From assembly GCF_002975275.1 (NCBI RefSeq), contig NZ_PCOQ01000009.1, positions 124,001 to 188,000 on the forward strand: a stretch of 64,000 bases of DNA, written 5' to 3'. Made by a program: the position numbers and the translations under genes. Positions 35,031 to 43,475 of this stretch are shown here, piece after piece. Numbering within the stretch: the first letter of the stretch is position 1; the number at the start of each line of letters is the position of its first letter. The DNA comes from Achromobacter sp. MYb9. Lineage in GTDB: Bacteria > Pseudomonadota > Gammaproteobacteria > Burkholderiales > Burkholderiaceae_B. Below the pieces are notes generated by a model. The model was given only the letters and a program-made list of their open reading frames with translations. It had not been told where the DNA came from and ran no database searches.

Positions 35031-35804
35031 TCAGGCGTGCCGGCGCAGGGCCGGCTCGGCAAGCGCCGGCAAGCGCGCGTCGCTGGCGCCGAACATCTGG
35101 CAGGCGGCGACCTGGCCGATGACCAGCACGGCCGGGCTGCGCAAGCGGAAGGCGTCGGCATCGCGCGTCATGGCGGCAAGCGTGGAACGGCATTCGCGCT
35201 GGTCGGTCAGGGATGCGCGCTCGATCATCGCGACGGGGGTGTCGGCGGCCATGCCGGCCGCCAGTAATTGGCTGCTCATGTCGTGCAGTTTCGCCACTCC
35301 CATATAGACCACCAGCGTCGTGCCGCTGCGCGCAAGCCCCGTCCAGTCGGGCACCGTGCCGTCCTGGGAATGGGCGGTGATCAGTGTAACGCCCTGGGCC
35401 ATGCCGCGTTGCGTCAAGGGAATGCCGCAGGCGGTGGCGGCCGCCAGCCCCGCGGTGATGCCGTTCACGACTTCACAGGCCACGCCGTGGTCGCTGAGCC
35501 ATTGGGCCTCTTCGCCCGCGCGGCCGAAGATGCACGGGTCTCCGCCTTTCAGGCGTGCCACCCGCAGGCCTTGGCGGGCGTATCGCAACATCAGCCGCTG
35601 GATGAATGCCTGTGGCGTGGAACGGCAACCGCCGCGCTTGCCGACACGCACAAGACGGGCCTGCGCGCAATAGTCCAGCACTTGCGGATTGACCAGGTCG
35701 TCGATCAGGACGACATCAGCCTGGTTTAGCGCCTTGACGGCTTTGAGCGTCAGCAGCTCCGGGTCGCCGGGGCCGGCGCCGATCAGCCACACGGTGGGAT
35801 TCAT
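35031..35804 (-). CDS. cobA: Uroporphyrinogen-III C-methyltransferase
   Basis: This 257-residue SAM-dependent methyltransferase (SUMT) makes precorrin-2, the precursor of sirohaem, by methylating uroporphyrinogen III. It has the N-terminal loop VWLIGAGPGDPELLTLKA, the VRVGKRGG region, RLKGGDPCIFGRAGEE, and GITAGLAAATACGIPLTQRG, all standard for the family. It corresponds to the C-terminal half of CysG. The operon context is direct: NirB needs sirohaem, and cobA lies between the kinase fusion and nasR in the same transcript. No sirohaem-synthase dehydrogenase/chelatase is present here. Confidence 0.95.
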   Translation of the reverse strand: MNPTVWLIGAGPGDPELLTLKAVKALNQADVVLIDDLVNPQVLDYCAQARLVRVGKRGGCRSTPQAFIQRLMLRYARQGLRVARLKGGDPCIFGRAGEEAQWLSDHGVACEVVNGITAGLAAATACGIPLTQRGMAQGVTLITAHSQDGTVPDWTGLARSGTTLVVYMGVAKLHDMSSQLLAAGMAADTPVAMIERASLTDQRECRSTLAAMTRDADAFRLRSPAVLVIGQVAACQMFGASDARLPALAEPALRRHA

Positions 35805-35822
35805 AACGGCACGCTCCAGGTT

Positions 35823-37583
35823 TCAAAGAGTGATGGAAAGGATAAGGATGACGACGAACTGGACCAGGCACAGGCCTTTCCAGAACGCGACGGGATTGCG
35901 TTCCAGCAGCGGCAGGCGTTCGCCGCGGCGCGCTGCATCGGGCGGATGGCGCAGCGCATGGGTGAACTCGGACAGCTCGGCCGTGCGCGCGGCGGGGTCC
36001 GGGTGCAGCGCAGGGCTAAGCACGCCGTCGATCCAGGCGGGCAGCTCGCGCTCGGCATCCAGCACCGATACATAATTCAGCCGCAGTTGCGCGGCGCGGC
36101 TGCGGGCCCGCGCGACCTCGGCGCCATAGGGCAGGCGGCCCGACAGCATCTGGTAGAGCACTGCCGCCAACGAATACAGGTCCGAGCGCACGGTGCCGGC
36201 TTCGCCCAGGAAAGTCTCGGGCGCGGCGTATTGCGCCGTGCCCAGCATGGGGGGCGCGTCGTCTTCCTGCGCCGCGCGGTCCAGCAGACCGGCCGTTTGG
36301 GCGGAACCCAGGTCGATGATCTTCGCCCGGCCGTCTTCCGTGATCAGGATGTTGTCCGGGCGCAGGTCCTGGTGCACGATTTCCAGCCGGTGGAAGGCCT
36401 GCAGGCCGCGCGCGACCTGTTCGATGATCGCGACCGCCTCCTCCAGCGTGGGCCGGGGATGCTCGGCCATCCAGCGTGTCAGGGTACGTCCCGGGATGTG
36501 CTCGCTGACGGTGTACAGGTAATGGCGGGGGCGCGGCATCGGCCAGGCGCGCACGACGTGGCGGCTGTCGATGCGGCGGGCAATCCATTCCTCGGTCAAC
36601 AGCCGTTCCAGGTAGGCGGGGTCGTGCCGCATGTCCAGCGACGGGATCTTCAGCACGACGGGTTCGCCGCTGGCGATGTCGCGGGCCAGATACACGTGGC
36701 TGCGGTGGCTGGCGCGCAATTCCTCCTGGACGTGGAACCCTTCGAACGTCATGCCGGCGGTCAACAGGGGCGGGCAGGGCAGGTGGCGGCTGTAGCGGGC
36801 GATCTCGTCGGCGCGGCGCGGCGGCAGCGCGTCGATCCGGACGATCTGCACGGTCAGGTTGTCGTCGCTGCCGCGTTCATACGCCAACTGGACCAGGCTG
36901 CGCGCCGCCTGGTCCAGCGTGTCTGGATGCGCGTCCAGGGCCCGCGCCACGTCGGCCGCGCCCAGGTGTTCATACGCGCCGTCGGTGGCCAGCAGGAACA
37001 CGTCGCCCTGTTCGACCGGCTGCGTGTGGTAGTCCACCTCCAGGTGCGGCGCCAGGCCCAGGGCGCGCCCCAGATAGCTCTTGTCCTGCGATATCCAGAC
37101 GCGATGGTCGTCGGTCAGTTGCTCCATCTTGCCGCCGCGCAGCCGATAGATGCGCGCGTCGCCGATGTGCAGGATGTGGGCGGTCGTGGCTTTCAGCACC
37201 ATCACGGTCATGGTGCAGACATAGCCCCGGTCGGCGTCGCGGGGCTGGTCGGGATGCTGCCGCTGGCGCGTCTGCGCGTGCAGCCAGCCGTTGGCGGCGC
37301 TTAACACCTTGTGCGCGGATTTCTTCACCGACCACGTTTCGGGCGTGCAGTAATAGTCCTCCAGGAAACTGGCCACCGCGGTTTCGCTGGCAATGTGGCT
37401 GACGTTGCTGCTGCTGATGCCGTCGGCCAGCGCAATGGCGATGCCCTTGGCGCCCAGCAGCGGTTCGGCGGGCACGCACAGGCCGTGGAAGTCCTGGTTG
37501 ACCGGCTTGCGGCCCGGCTCGGTGTGCTGGCCCACCGCGACCTGCAAGGAGGAGGCGGGCTGACGTTCCGTCAAGGTCGGCAT
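35823..37583 (-). CDS. PP2C phosphatase-protein kinase fusion
   Basis: This 586-residue protein combines opposing activities. The PP2C phosphatase domain (about 10-255) has GRKPVNQDFHG, ADGISSSN in place of ADGMGGH, HIGDARIYRLR, LATDGAYEHL and SDDNLTVQIV. A Hanks-type Ser/Thr kinase domain (about 283-545) has VVLKIPS (Lys), HQDLRPDNILI, IIDLGSA, YAAPE and DLYSLAAVLYQMLSG, then a C-terminal membrane helix (about 567-585). The kinase departs from consensus: there is no Gly-rich loop, Arg replaces Lys in HxDLK, and DLG replaces DFG. It lies between the nitrite channel and cobA. Similar kinases occur in the nas cluster of Pseudomonas aeruginosa, so a role in tuning nitrogen assimilation is likely. 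Confidence 0.9.
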   Translation of the reverse strand: MPTLTERQPASSLQVAVGQHTEPGRKPVNQDFHGLCVPAEPLLGAKGIAIALADGISSSNVSHIASETAVASFLEDYYCTPETWSVKKSAHKVLSAANGWLHAQTRQRQHPDQPRDADRGYVCTMTVMVLKATTAHILHIGDARIYRLRGGKMEQLTDDHRVWISQDKSYLGRALGLAPHLEVDYHTQPVEQGDVFLLATDGAYEHLGAADVARALDAHPDTLDQAARSLVQLAYERGSDDNLTVQIVRIDALPPRRADEIARYSRHLPCPPLLTAGMTFEGFHVQEELRASHRSHVYLARDIASGEPVVLKIPSLDMRHDPAYLERLLTEEWIARRIDSRHVVRAWPMPRPRHYLYTVSEHIPGRTLTRWMAEHPRPTLEEAVAIIEQVARGLQAFHRLEIVHQDLRPDNILITEDGRAKIIDLGSAQTAGLLDRAAQEDDAPPMLGTAQYAAPETFLGEAGTVRSDLYSLAAVLYQMLSGRLPYGAEVARARSRAAQLRLNYVSVLDAERELPAWIDGVLSPALHPDPAARTAELSEFTHALRHPPDAARRGERLPLLERNPVAFWKGLCLVQFVVILILSITL

Positions 37584-37595
37584 CCGCTTGCGGGA

Positions 37596-38408
37596 TCAGT
37601 TGAAGCGGCGCTTGGGCGCGGTCTTCATGTGGGTGGTGTAGAGCGTCAGGCCGGTCAGCGAGATGCCGCCGATCAGGTTGCCCAGCACGACCGGGATTTC
37701 GTTCCAGATCATGTAATCCATGATCGAGAAGTTGCCGCCCATGATCAGCGCCGACGGGAACAGGAACATGTTGACGATGGAATGCTCGAACCCCATCGCA
37801 AAGAACAGCATCACGGGCATCCACATGGCGATGACCTTGCCGCTGACCGATGTCGAGATCATGGCGCCCACGACGCCCAGCGACACCATCCAGTTGCACA
37901 GCACGCCGCGGATGAAGATCGTCAGCATGCCGCCGGCGCCGTACTCCTTGTAGCCCAGCGTGCGGTTCTCGCCGATGTGCGAGATCACTTGCCCGACCTT
38001 GTTGGGCGGCACGGAAAAGCCGTAGGTGAAGACGATGGCCATCAGCAGGGCGACCGTCAGCGCGCCAAGGAAGTTGCCGATGAAGACCAGGCCCCAGTGC
38101 TTCAGGATGGCCTTGACGGTGACGCCGGGCCGCTTGTCGAAGAGCGCCAGCGGCGTCAGCACGAAGACGCCCGTCAGCAGGTCGAAGCCCATCAGGTACA
38201 GGATGCAGAAGCCGACCGGAAACAGCGCGGCACCCAGAATGGGAGAGTCGGTCTGCACGGTGACGGTAACGGCGAACACCGCGGCGATCGCCAGGATGGC
38301 GCCGGCCATGAAAGCGCGAATGAGGACGTCGCGGGTCGCCATGTAGATTTTCGACTCGCCGGCGTCGACCATTTTGGTGACGAATTCGGAAGGTACCAGG
38401 TAGGACAT
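37596..38408 (-). CDS. Formate/nitrite transporter (NirC-like)
   Basis: This 270-residue six-helix FNT-family channel has LTGVFVLTPLALFDKRPG, the central pore motif GFEHSIVNMFLFP with its conserved His, and the conserved loop segments NFLGAL and GNLIGG. FNT proteins pass small anions such as nitrite, formate or hydrosulfide. Placement directly after nirBD in the operon argues for nitrite. The gap from nirD is 50 bases, and the next gene follows after 12 bases. Confidence 0.92.
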   Translation of the reverse strand: MSYLVPSEFVTKMVDAGESKIYMATRDVLIRAFMAGAILAIAAVFAVTVTVQTDSPILGAALFPVGFCILYLMGFDLLTGVFVLTPLALFDKRPGVTVKAILKHWGLVFIGNFLGALTVALLMAIVFTYGFSVPPNKVGQVISHIGENRTLGYKEYGAGGMLTIFIRGVLCNWMVSLGVVGAMISTSVSGKVIAMWMPVMLFFAMGFEHSIVNMFLFPSALIMGGNFSIMDYMIWNEIPVVLGNLIGGISLTGLTLYTTHMKTAPKRRFN

Positions 38409-38458
38409 GTTGTTTCCTATTGCGTTGCTATCGTGAAGTCAGTGTCGGGGCCCGGTGG

Positions 38459-38806
38459 TCAGGCGATTTCCACGGCGTCGCCGTTCAAGCGCGCCAGCCA
38501 GGTGCGCAGCCGCTGTTCCGGGTATTGCACGCAACTTCCGTCGGCCAGCCGGAAGTGCTGCTTGTAAAGGGGAGAGGCCACGACCAACTCACCGCCCAGA
38601 TGGCCGATCAGGCCGCGGCCGATGACGTTCGCGCCCGATTTCGGGTCGCGGTGTTCAATGGCGTAAAGATCCGGACCGTCCGCGCCGGGCAGGTAGAACA
38701 GGGCGATCTGTTCGCCGTCCACAAGCACGACGACACCAGACTGGGCCACCAGGTCCTGCCGCGTGCAGACGGGCCGCCACGTGGGGGTAGGGTGGGGGGC
38801 GTTCAT
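38459..38806 (-). CDS. nirD: Assimilatory nitrite reductase small subunit
   Basis: This 115-residue NirD has a Rieske-like fold and is the small partner of NirB. The FeS ligands of true Rieske proteins are absent, as is usual for NirD (HRDPKSGANVIGRGLIG in place of the first box). The ATG at 38806 shares its A with the nirB stop as TGATG, so translation is coupled. A longer in-frame reading to 39028 lies entirely inside nirB and was rejected. Confidence 0.95.
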   Translation of the reverse strand: MNAPHPTPTWRPVCTRQDLVAQSGVVVLVDGEQIALFYLPGADGPDLYAIEHRDPKSGANVIGRGLIGHLGGELVVASPLYKQHFRLADGSCVQYPEQRLRTWLARLNGDAVEIA

Positions 38807-41367
38807 CAGGCGATCTCCTCTGCGATGGGAATGACACGGGACGGCACGCGCGCGGGGGCGGGCCGGGGCTGGCCGCGTTCCTGCACGAATTGAATGTCGG
38901 GGTCGCCGCCGCGCTCGTTCACGAAGGTGCGGAAGCGCTTGAGCTTTTCCGGGTCGTTCAAGGCGTTTGCCCACTCGCATTCGTAGCGGTCGACCACCAG
39001 CTGCATCTGCGCATCCAGTTCCGCGCACAGGCCCAGGCTGTCGTTCAGCACCACGTCCTTCAGATAGTCCAGGCCGCCTTCCAGCGATTCACGCCAGACC
39101 GAGGTGCGCTGCAGCTTGTCGGCGGTGCGGATGTAGAACATCAGCACACGGTCGATGGTGCGGATCAGCGCGGCGTCGTCCAGGTCGGTGGCGAACAGTT
39201 CGGCGTGGCGTGGCCGCATGCCGCCGTTGCCGCACACATACAGGTTCCAGCCGTTCTCGGTGGCGATGACGCCGATGTCCTTGCTTTGCGCCTCGGCGCA
39301 TTCCCGCGTGCATCCCGACACCGCGAACTTCAGCTTGTGCGGCGAACGCAGGCCTTTGTAGCGGTGCTCGATGTCCAGCGCCATCTGCACGCTGTCCTGC
39401 ACGCCATAGCGGCACCAGGTGCTGCCCACGCAGGACTTCACGGTGCGGGTGGACTTGCCGTAGGCGTGCCCGGTTTCGAAGCCGGCGGCGATCAGTTCGG
39501 CCCAGATGTCGGGAAGTTCGTGCAACTGTGCACCGAACAGGTCGATGCGCTGCCCGCCCGTGATCTTGGTGTAAAGGTTGTACTTCTTGGCCACCGCGCC
39601 GATGGCCATCAGGCCATCCGGCGTGATCTCGCCGGCGGGAATGCGCGGCACCACGGAATAGGTGCCGTTCTTTTGCATGTTGGCCATGAAGGTGTCGTTG
39701 GTATCTTGCAGCGGCACCAGGTGCGGGTCCTGGATCGGCCGGTTCCAGCACGACGCCAGGATGGAGCCCACGGCGGGCTTGCAGATATCGCAGCCCACAT
39801 GGCCCTTGCCATGGCTGGCCAGCAAGGCGTCGAAGGTTTCGATGCCGCCGACGCGCACGATCGCGTACAGCTCCTGGCGGGTATAGGCGAAGTGTTCACA
39901 CAGGCTCTTGTCCACGGCGACGCCGCGGCTCGCCAGTTCATGTTCCACCACTTGCTTGAGCAGGCTGGCGCAGCCGCCGCAGCCGGAGGCCGCTTTGGTG
40001 CAGCTTTTGACGCCGGCCAGATCGGTGCATCCGCCGTCGATGGCCGCGCTGACCGCGCCTTTGCTGACGTTGTGACAGGAGCAGATGGTGGCGGTGGCCG
40101 GCAGCGCATCCACGCCCAGTGCCGGCGCGGCCTTGCCCAGCGGCAGGATCAGGCTGGCGGGATCGGCCGGCGGCGCGATGCCGTTCTGCACGTACTGCAG
40201 CAGGGTGTCGTAATAGCGGTTGTCGCCCACCAGCACCGCGCCCAGCACGCGCTTGCCGTCGGCGGACACGACCAGCCTGCGGTAGCTGGACCCGGCCTCG
40301 TCGATATAGCGGTAGCTGCGCGCGCCAGGGGTGGTGCCATGGGCGTCGCCGATGGAACCCACGTCCACCCCCAGCAGCTTCAGCTTGGTGGACATGTCGG
40401 CGCCGGTGAACGGTTGTTCCTCCGCACCGCACAGCTCGGCCGCGACGATGCGCGCCATTTGGTAACCCGGCGCCACCAGGCCGAACACGGTGCCGTTCCA
40501 GGCCGCGCATTCGCCGATGGCGTAGATTTGGTCGTCGCTGCTGCGGCAGCGGTCATCGATCACCACGCCGCCGCGTTCCGCCAGCGCCAGGCCGGCTTTG
40601 CGCGCCAGCGTCACGTGCGGGCGGATGCCGGCCGAGAACACGATCAGGTCGGTCTCCAGCGGCTCGCCTTCGGCGAAGCGCATGCGGTAGCGGTAGTGCG
40701 TGCCCGGCTTGATGTCCTGCGTGGCGCGCGACAGATGCACGCCCACGCCCAGCGCTTCGATGCGGGCGCGCAGCGCGGCGCCGCCGGCGTCGTCCAGTTG
40801 CACCGGCATCAGGCGCGGCGCGAATTCCACCACATGGGCTTCCAGATTCAACGACTTCAACGCATTGGCGGCTTCCAACCCCAGCAGCCCGCCGCCCACC
40901 ACCACGCCGCGCCGCGCGCCGGTGGCCGCGGCCCGGATCAGGTCCAGGTCGTCGATCGTGCGATACACCAACCGTGACGCGCCTTCGGCGCCCGCGATCG
41001 GCGGAACGAAAGGGTACGAGCCGGTGGCCAGAACCAGCTTGTCATACCGCACGCGGCCGTTGGCCGTCACGATTTCGTGGGCCAGGCGATCGATCTCCAG
41101 CACCGGCTCGCCCAGATGCAACGCCAAGCCTTCCTGCGCATAGAACGCCGCATCGCTCATCGCCATCGATTCGGCGTCGCGTCCATTCAAGTAGTCGGAC
41201 AGATGCACGCGGTCGTAGGCGCGGCGGGACTCTTCGCCGTAGACGTGGATGCGATAGCGGGCAAGCGCGCCGCGGGCGATCAGCTGTTCGACGCAATGGT
41301 GTCCCACCATGCCGTTGCCGATCACGACCAGCGTCTGCAAGGAATCGGGAGTGGCCGTTGCTTTCAT
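38806..41367 (-). CDS. nirB: NADH-dependent nitrite reductase large subunit
   Basis: This 853-residue cytoplasmic enzyme reduces nitrite to ammonium. Domains in order are an FAD/NAD oxidoreductase (1-410, VVIGNGMVGHHCVEQLI and VVVGGGLLGLEAA), a BFD-like [2Fe-2S] region (about 425-480, CSCHNVSKG ... CGGC), and the nitrite/sulfite reductase repeats. The latter carry CVGSTWC and CTREC, the four Cys binding the 4Fe-4S cluster bridged to sirohaem. GGGGAAC precedes the ATG at 41367. It is the first gene of a six-gene operon. No nitrate reductase follows, so nitrate must be reduced elsewhere or nitrite must be imported. Confidence 0.97.
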   Translation of the reverse strand: MKATATPDSLQTLVVIGNGMVGHHCVEQLIARGALARYRIHVYGEESRRAYDRVHLSDYLNGRDAESMAMSDAAFYAQEGLALHLGEPVLEIDRLAHEIVTANGRVRYDKLVLATGSYPFVPPIAGAEGASRLVYRTIDDLDLIRAAATGARRGVVVGGGLLGLEAANALKSLNLEAHVVEFAPRLMPVQLDDAGGAALRARIEALGVGVHLSRATQDIKPGTHYRYRMRFAEGEPLETDLIVFSAGIRPHVTLARKAGLALAERGGVVIDDRCRSSDDQIYAIGECAAWNGTVFGLVAPGYQMARIVAAELCGAEEQPFTGADMSTKLKLLGVDVGSIGDAHGTTPGARSYRYIDEAGSSYRRLVVSADGKRVLGAVLVGDNRYYDTLLQYVQNGIAPPADPASLILPLGKAAPALGVDALPATATICSCHNVSKGAVSAAIDGGCTDLAGVKSCTKAASGCGGCASLLKQVVEHELASRGVAVDKSLCEHFAYTRQELYAIVRVGGIETFDALLASHGKGHVGCDICKPAVGSILASCWNRPIQDPHLVPLQDTNDTFMANMQKNGTYSVVPRIPAGEITPDGLMAIGAVAKKYNLYTKITGGQRIDLFGAQLHELPDIWAELIAAGFETGHAYGKSTRTVKSCVGSTWCRYGVQDSVQMALDIEHRYKGLRSPHKLKFAVSGCTRECAEAQSKDIGVIATENGWNLYVCGNGGMRPRHAELFATDLDDAALIRTIDRVLMFYIRTADKLQRTSVWRESLEGGLDYLKDVVLNDSLGLCAELDAQMQLVVDRYECEWANALNDPEKLKRFRTFVNERGGDPDIQFVQERGQPRPAPARVPSRVIPIAEEIA

Positions 41368-41397
41368 GGAGTTCCCCAGGCTTGGATAAGTGAATCA

Positions 41398-41440
41398 AAA
41401 AGGCAAAAGGCGCCCTGGACCTTTCGGTCTGGGCGCCTTT
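41398..41440 (-). terminator. Leader terminator upstream of nirB
   Basis: On the reverse strand AAAGGCGCCC pairs with GGGCGCCTTT, with an inner GACC-GAAA-GGTC helix, followed by two T-runs separated by GCC. It lies between the sigma-54 promoter and nirB, so it must be read through for expression. Six bases of the proximal arm (41435-41440) can form the hexaloop of a small hairpin, GGC-AAAGGC-GCC (41432-41443), with A and G at loop positions 1 and 4 as ANTAR proteins require. Confidence 0.8.
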
Positions 41441-41492
41441 GCCGGGACTGCTCAAGTTGTGGTGCTTGCCTTGCGGCCTGCATGAACACTTA

Positions 41493-41508
41493 AGCAAAGT
41501 CCGTGCCA
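41493..41508 (-). promoter_or_regulatory. Sigma-54 promoter of nirB operon
   Basis: The reverse strand reads TGGCACGGACTTTGCT, an exact match to the TGGCACG-N4-TTGCW consensus. Transcription would begin near 41482, giving a leader of about 115 bases before nirB. Sigma-54 implies activation by an NtrC-type protein under nitrogen limitation. Confidence 0.88.
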
Positions 41509-41653
41509 GGGGACGGCGTAGCGTCCTGGCAGGGGCGCTACGCGTGGGTTTTCATAGGGAAAAGGGCGGCGATGGGGGGCGGGGACGCGCCCATCGCCTT
41601 GCCGTGTGGCGCGCTAGGCGTGCTTCAAATCGGTGCAGGGAAGTGTGCGTGGC

Positions 41654-41668
41654 GCACTGGTTTGGCGC
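41654..41668. promoter_or_regulatory. Possible NtrC site upstream of nirB
   Basis: GCACT-GGTTT-GGCGC resembles the NtrC consensus TGCACC-N5-GGTGCA, with mismatches at one half-site. It lies about 150 bases upstream of the sigma-54 promoter, a normal enhancer distance. Confidence 0.35.
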
Positions 41669-41698
41669 GATGCGCGCTGCGGTGGCTTGCCAAACACG

Positions 41699-42178
41699 TC
41701 AGCCGCGCAGCGCCGCCTCGATCCCGCTGATGTCGATCTTCCCCATGGTCATCATGGCTTCGAACGCGCGCTTGGCTGCGGCCGGATCCGGGTCGATGAT
41801 CGCGGCGGACAGGATGCGCGGGGTGATCTGCCACGACAGCCCCCACTTGTCCTGGCACCAGCCGCAGACGTTGGCGCTGCCGCCGTTGTCGATGATCGCG
41901 TTCCACAGGCGGTCCGTTTCTTCCTGATCGTCGGTGGCGACCTGGAACGAAAACGCCTGGTTGTGCTGGATTCCAGGGCCGCCGTTCAGCCCCAGGCAGG
42001 GGATGCCCATCACCGTGAATTCAACGGTCAGGACATCGCCTTGCTTGCCCGAAGGATAGTCGCCGGGGGCGCGGTGGATCGCGCGCACGGCGCTGTCTGG
42101 AAAGGTCTTGGCGTAGAACGTCGCGGCCTCCAGGGCGGCGCCGTCGTACCAGAGGCAAATCGTATTTTTGCTGAGCAT
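41699..42178 (-). CDS. PhnB-like VOC protein
   Basis: This 159-residue protein of the PhnB/3-demethylubiquinone-9 3-methyltransferase-like branch of the VOC superfamily begins KNTICLWYDGAALEAATFYAKTFPDS. It has IPCLGLNGGP, then CGWCQDKWGLSWQITPRIL, the signature near the C-terminus. Members are common, soluble and mostly of unknown function despite the old methyltransferase name. GGAGACAC precedes the ATG at 42178. It stands alone between the nirB control region and a LysR gene. Confidence 0.85.
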   Translation of the reverse strand: MLSKNTICLWYDGAALEAATFYAKTFPDSAVRAIHRAPGDYPSGKQGDVLTVEFTVMGIPCLGLNGGPGIQHNQAFSFQVATDDQEETDRLWNAIIDNGGSANVCGWCQDKWGLSWQITPRILSAAIIDPDPAAAKRAFEAMMTMGKIDISGIEAALRG

Positions 42179-42396
42179 TGTGTGTCTCCTGGGTGGATAT
42201 CCTGCCGTTGCGCCGCGTGCCTGGCGGCGCACGCGGCCAGGGATGGCCGCCACTCAGGCCGGCGCGCGGCACGGCAGGCGCTGGCGTGGGGGCTGATCAA
42301 GATTGGGACATTATTGAACTTCCGCCGCGCCCGGGTCGCGTCCAAAATCGTGACATTTGAAACGGGGGTTGAAAGGGAAATGGGGCGGGCGCGCCG

Positions 42397-43284
42397 TCAG
42401 GCAAACGCCGCCTGCACGGCATCGAAGGCGGCGGCGACCAGCGGATCACCGCGCCGTCCGGCCTGGGTGATGAAGGAGAGCCCCGCCTGGATGGCCAGCC
42501 CCTTCACCAGCAGCAGCCCATTGGCCTGGGATTCCCGTAACGCGATGGAGTCCCTGGCCAGCGACAGGCCCACGCCGGACCGCACCAGATCCAGCATGGA
42601 GGCTTCCTGATCCACCTCGGCGACCGCGTTGGGCGTAAGCCCCAATGCGTTGAACTTGTCCGACAGCAGGCGATGGTGCACGGAGTCGGGCGGGGTCCAG
42701 ATCCATGGCAGCGCGGCGATCTCGCTCCATCCACGCCCCGCCACCTGGGCGCTCCAGCCTTTCGGCGCCACCACGTAGTACGCGAACGACGCCAGCGGCA
42801 GCGCGTCCAGGCCGGGCTGGGCGGCCGCGGACGTCTGGGGGCCCAATGAGAAACCCACATCCAGATCGCCGGCCCGCACCTGCCGACCCACCGATCCCGA
42901 CATGCCGTGGCGCAGGGTGGGGCGGATCTTCGGGTAATGCTCCACCAGGTATTGCAGCGTGGCGCCCAGGCGCAGGAATTCGGGATCCAGGATCGTGCCG
43001 ATGCGCAATTCGCCCTGCACGGTGTCGCGCAGGGCGCCGATGGCTCGCTGGAAATCGTCCAGCGCGTCCAGGATACGGAGCGCGGACGGCAGCAACGCCC
43101 GCCCGTCGGCGTTCGGCGCCAGCCCTTGCGCCGTGCGCGAGAACAAGGTCAGGTCCAGCGATTCCTGGAAATTCTTCAATTGAAGACTCAGCGCAGGCTG
43201 GGTCAGGTGCAGGTGTTCGGCCGCGCGCGTCAGATTCCCTTCGCGCGCCACGGCGGCGAACGTCCGGATGTGCTTCAGGTCCAT
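42397..43284 (-). CDS. LysR-type transcriptional regulator
   Basis: This 295-residue regulator has an HTH at residues 3-61 (IRTFAAVAREGNLTRAAEHLHLTQPALSLQLKNFQ) and the usual effector domain. It is divergent from a GMC oxidoreductase gene with a 191-base gap that contains an inverted repeat at 43308-43325. It probably controls that gene in response to an alcohol or aldehyde-type substrate. Confidence 0.93.
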   Translation of the reverse strand: MDLKHIRTFAAVAREGNLTRAAEHLHLTQPALSLQLKNFQESLDLTLFSRTAQGLAPNADGRALLPSALRILDALDDFQRAIGALRDTVQGELRIGTILDPEFLRLGATLQYLVEHYPKIRPTLRHGMSGSVGRQVRAGDLDVGFSLGPQTSAAAQPGLDALPLASFAYYVVAPKGWSAQVAGRGWSEIAALPWIWTPPDSVHHRLLSDKFNALGLTPNAVAEVDQEASMLDLVRSGVGLSLARDSIALRESQANGLLLVKGLAIQAGLSFITQAGRRGDPLVAAAFDAVQAAFA

Positions 43285-43307
43285 GGCGATGTCCGCAAGA
43301 GGGGGTG

Positions 43308-43325
43308 AGCATTATTAGAGATGCT
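43308..43325. promoter_or_regulatory. Inverted repeat in LysR-GMC intergenic region
   Basis: AGCAT and ATGCT flank TATTAGAG, with an A/T-rich surround, 24 bases before the LysR start. Size and position fit a LysR autoregulatory site. Confidence 0.45.
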
Positions 43326-43475
43326 TATAAGGCGGTTTTCAACATTTCATTGGACAGTTGCGGGCTGCTGAGCCAGAGTCACGCCAGATGCCCGGCGCGC
43401 GTTCGGACGCCGCAGCCGGGTCGGCTCACCGTGGCGGCAGCCCCCAAAGCGCCGCCAACCAGATAAGAAGAGCTT

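Noticed and set aside
38807..39028. Longer nirD start
   Set aside because: It lies wholly within nirB; the TGATG junction and the NirD family length support 38806.
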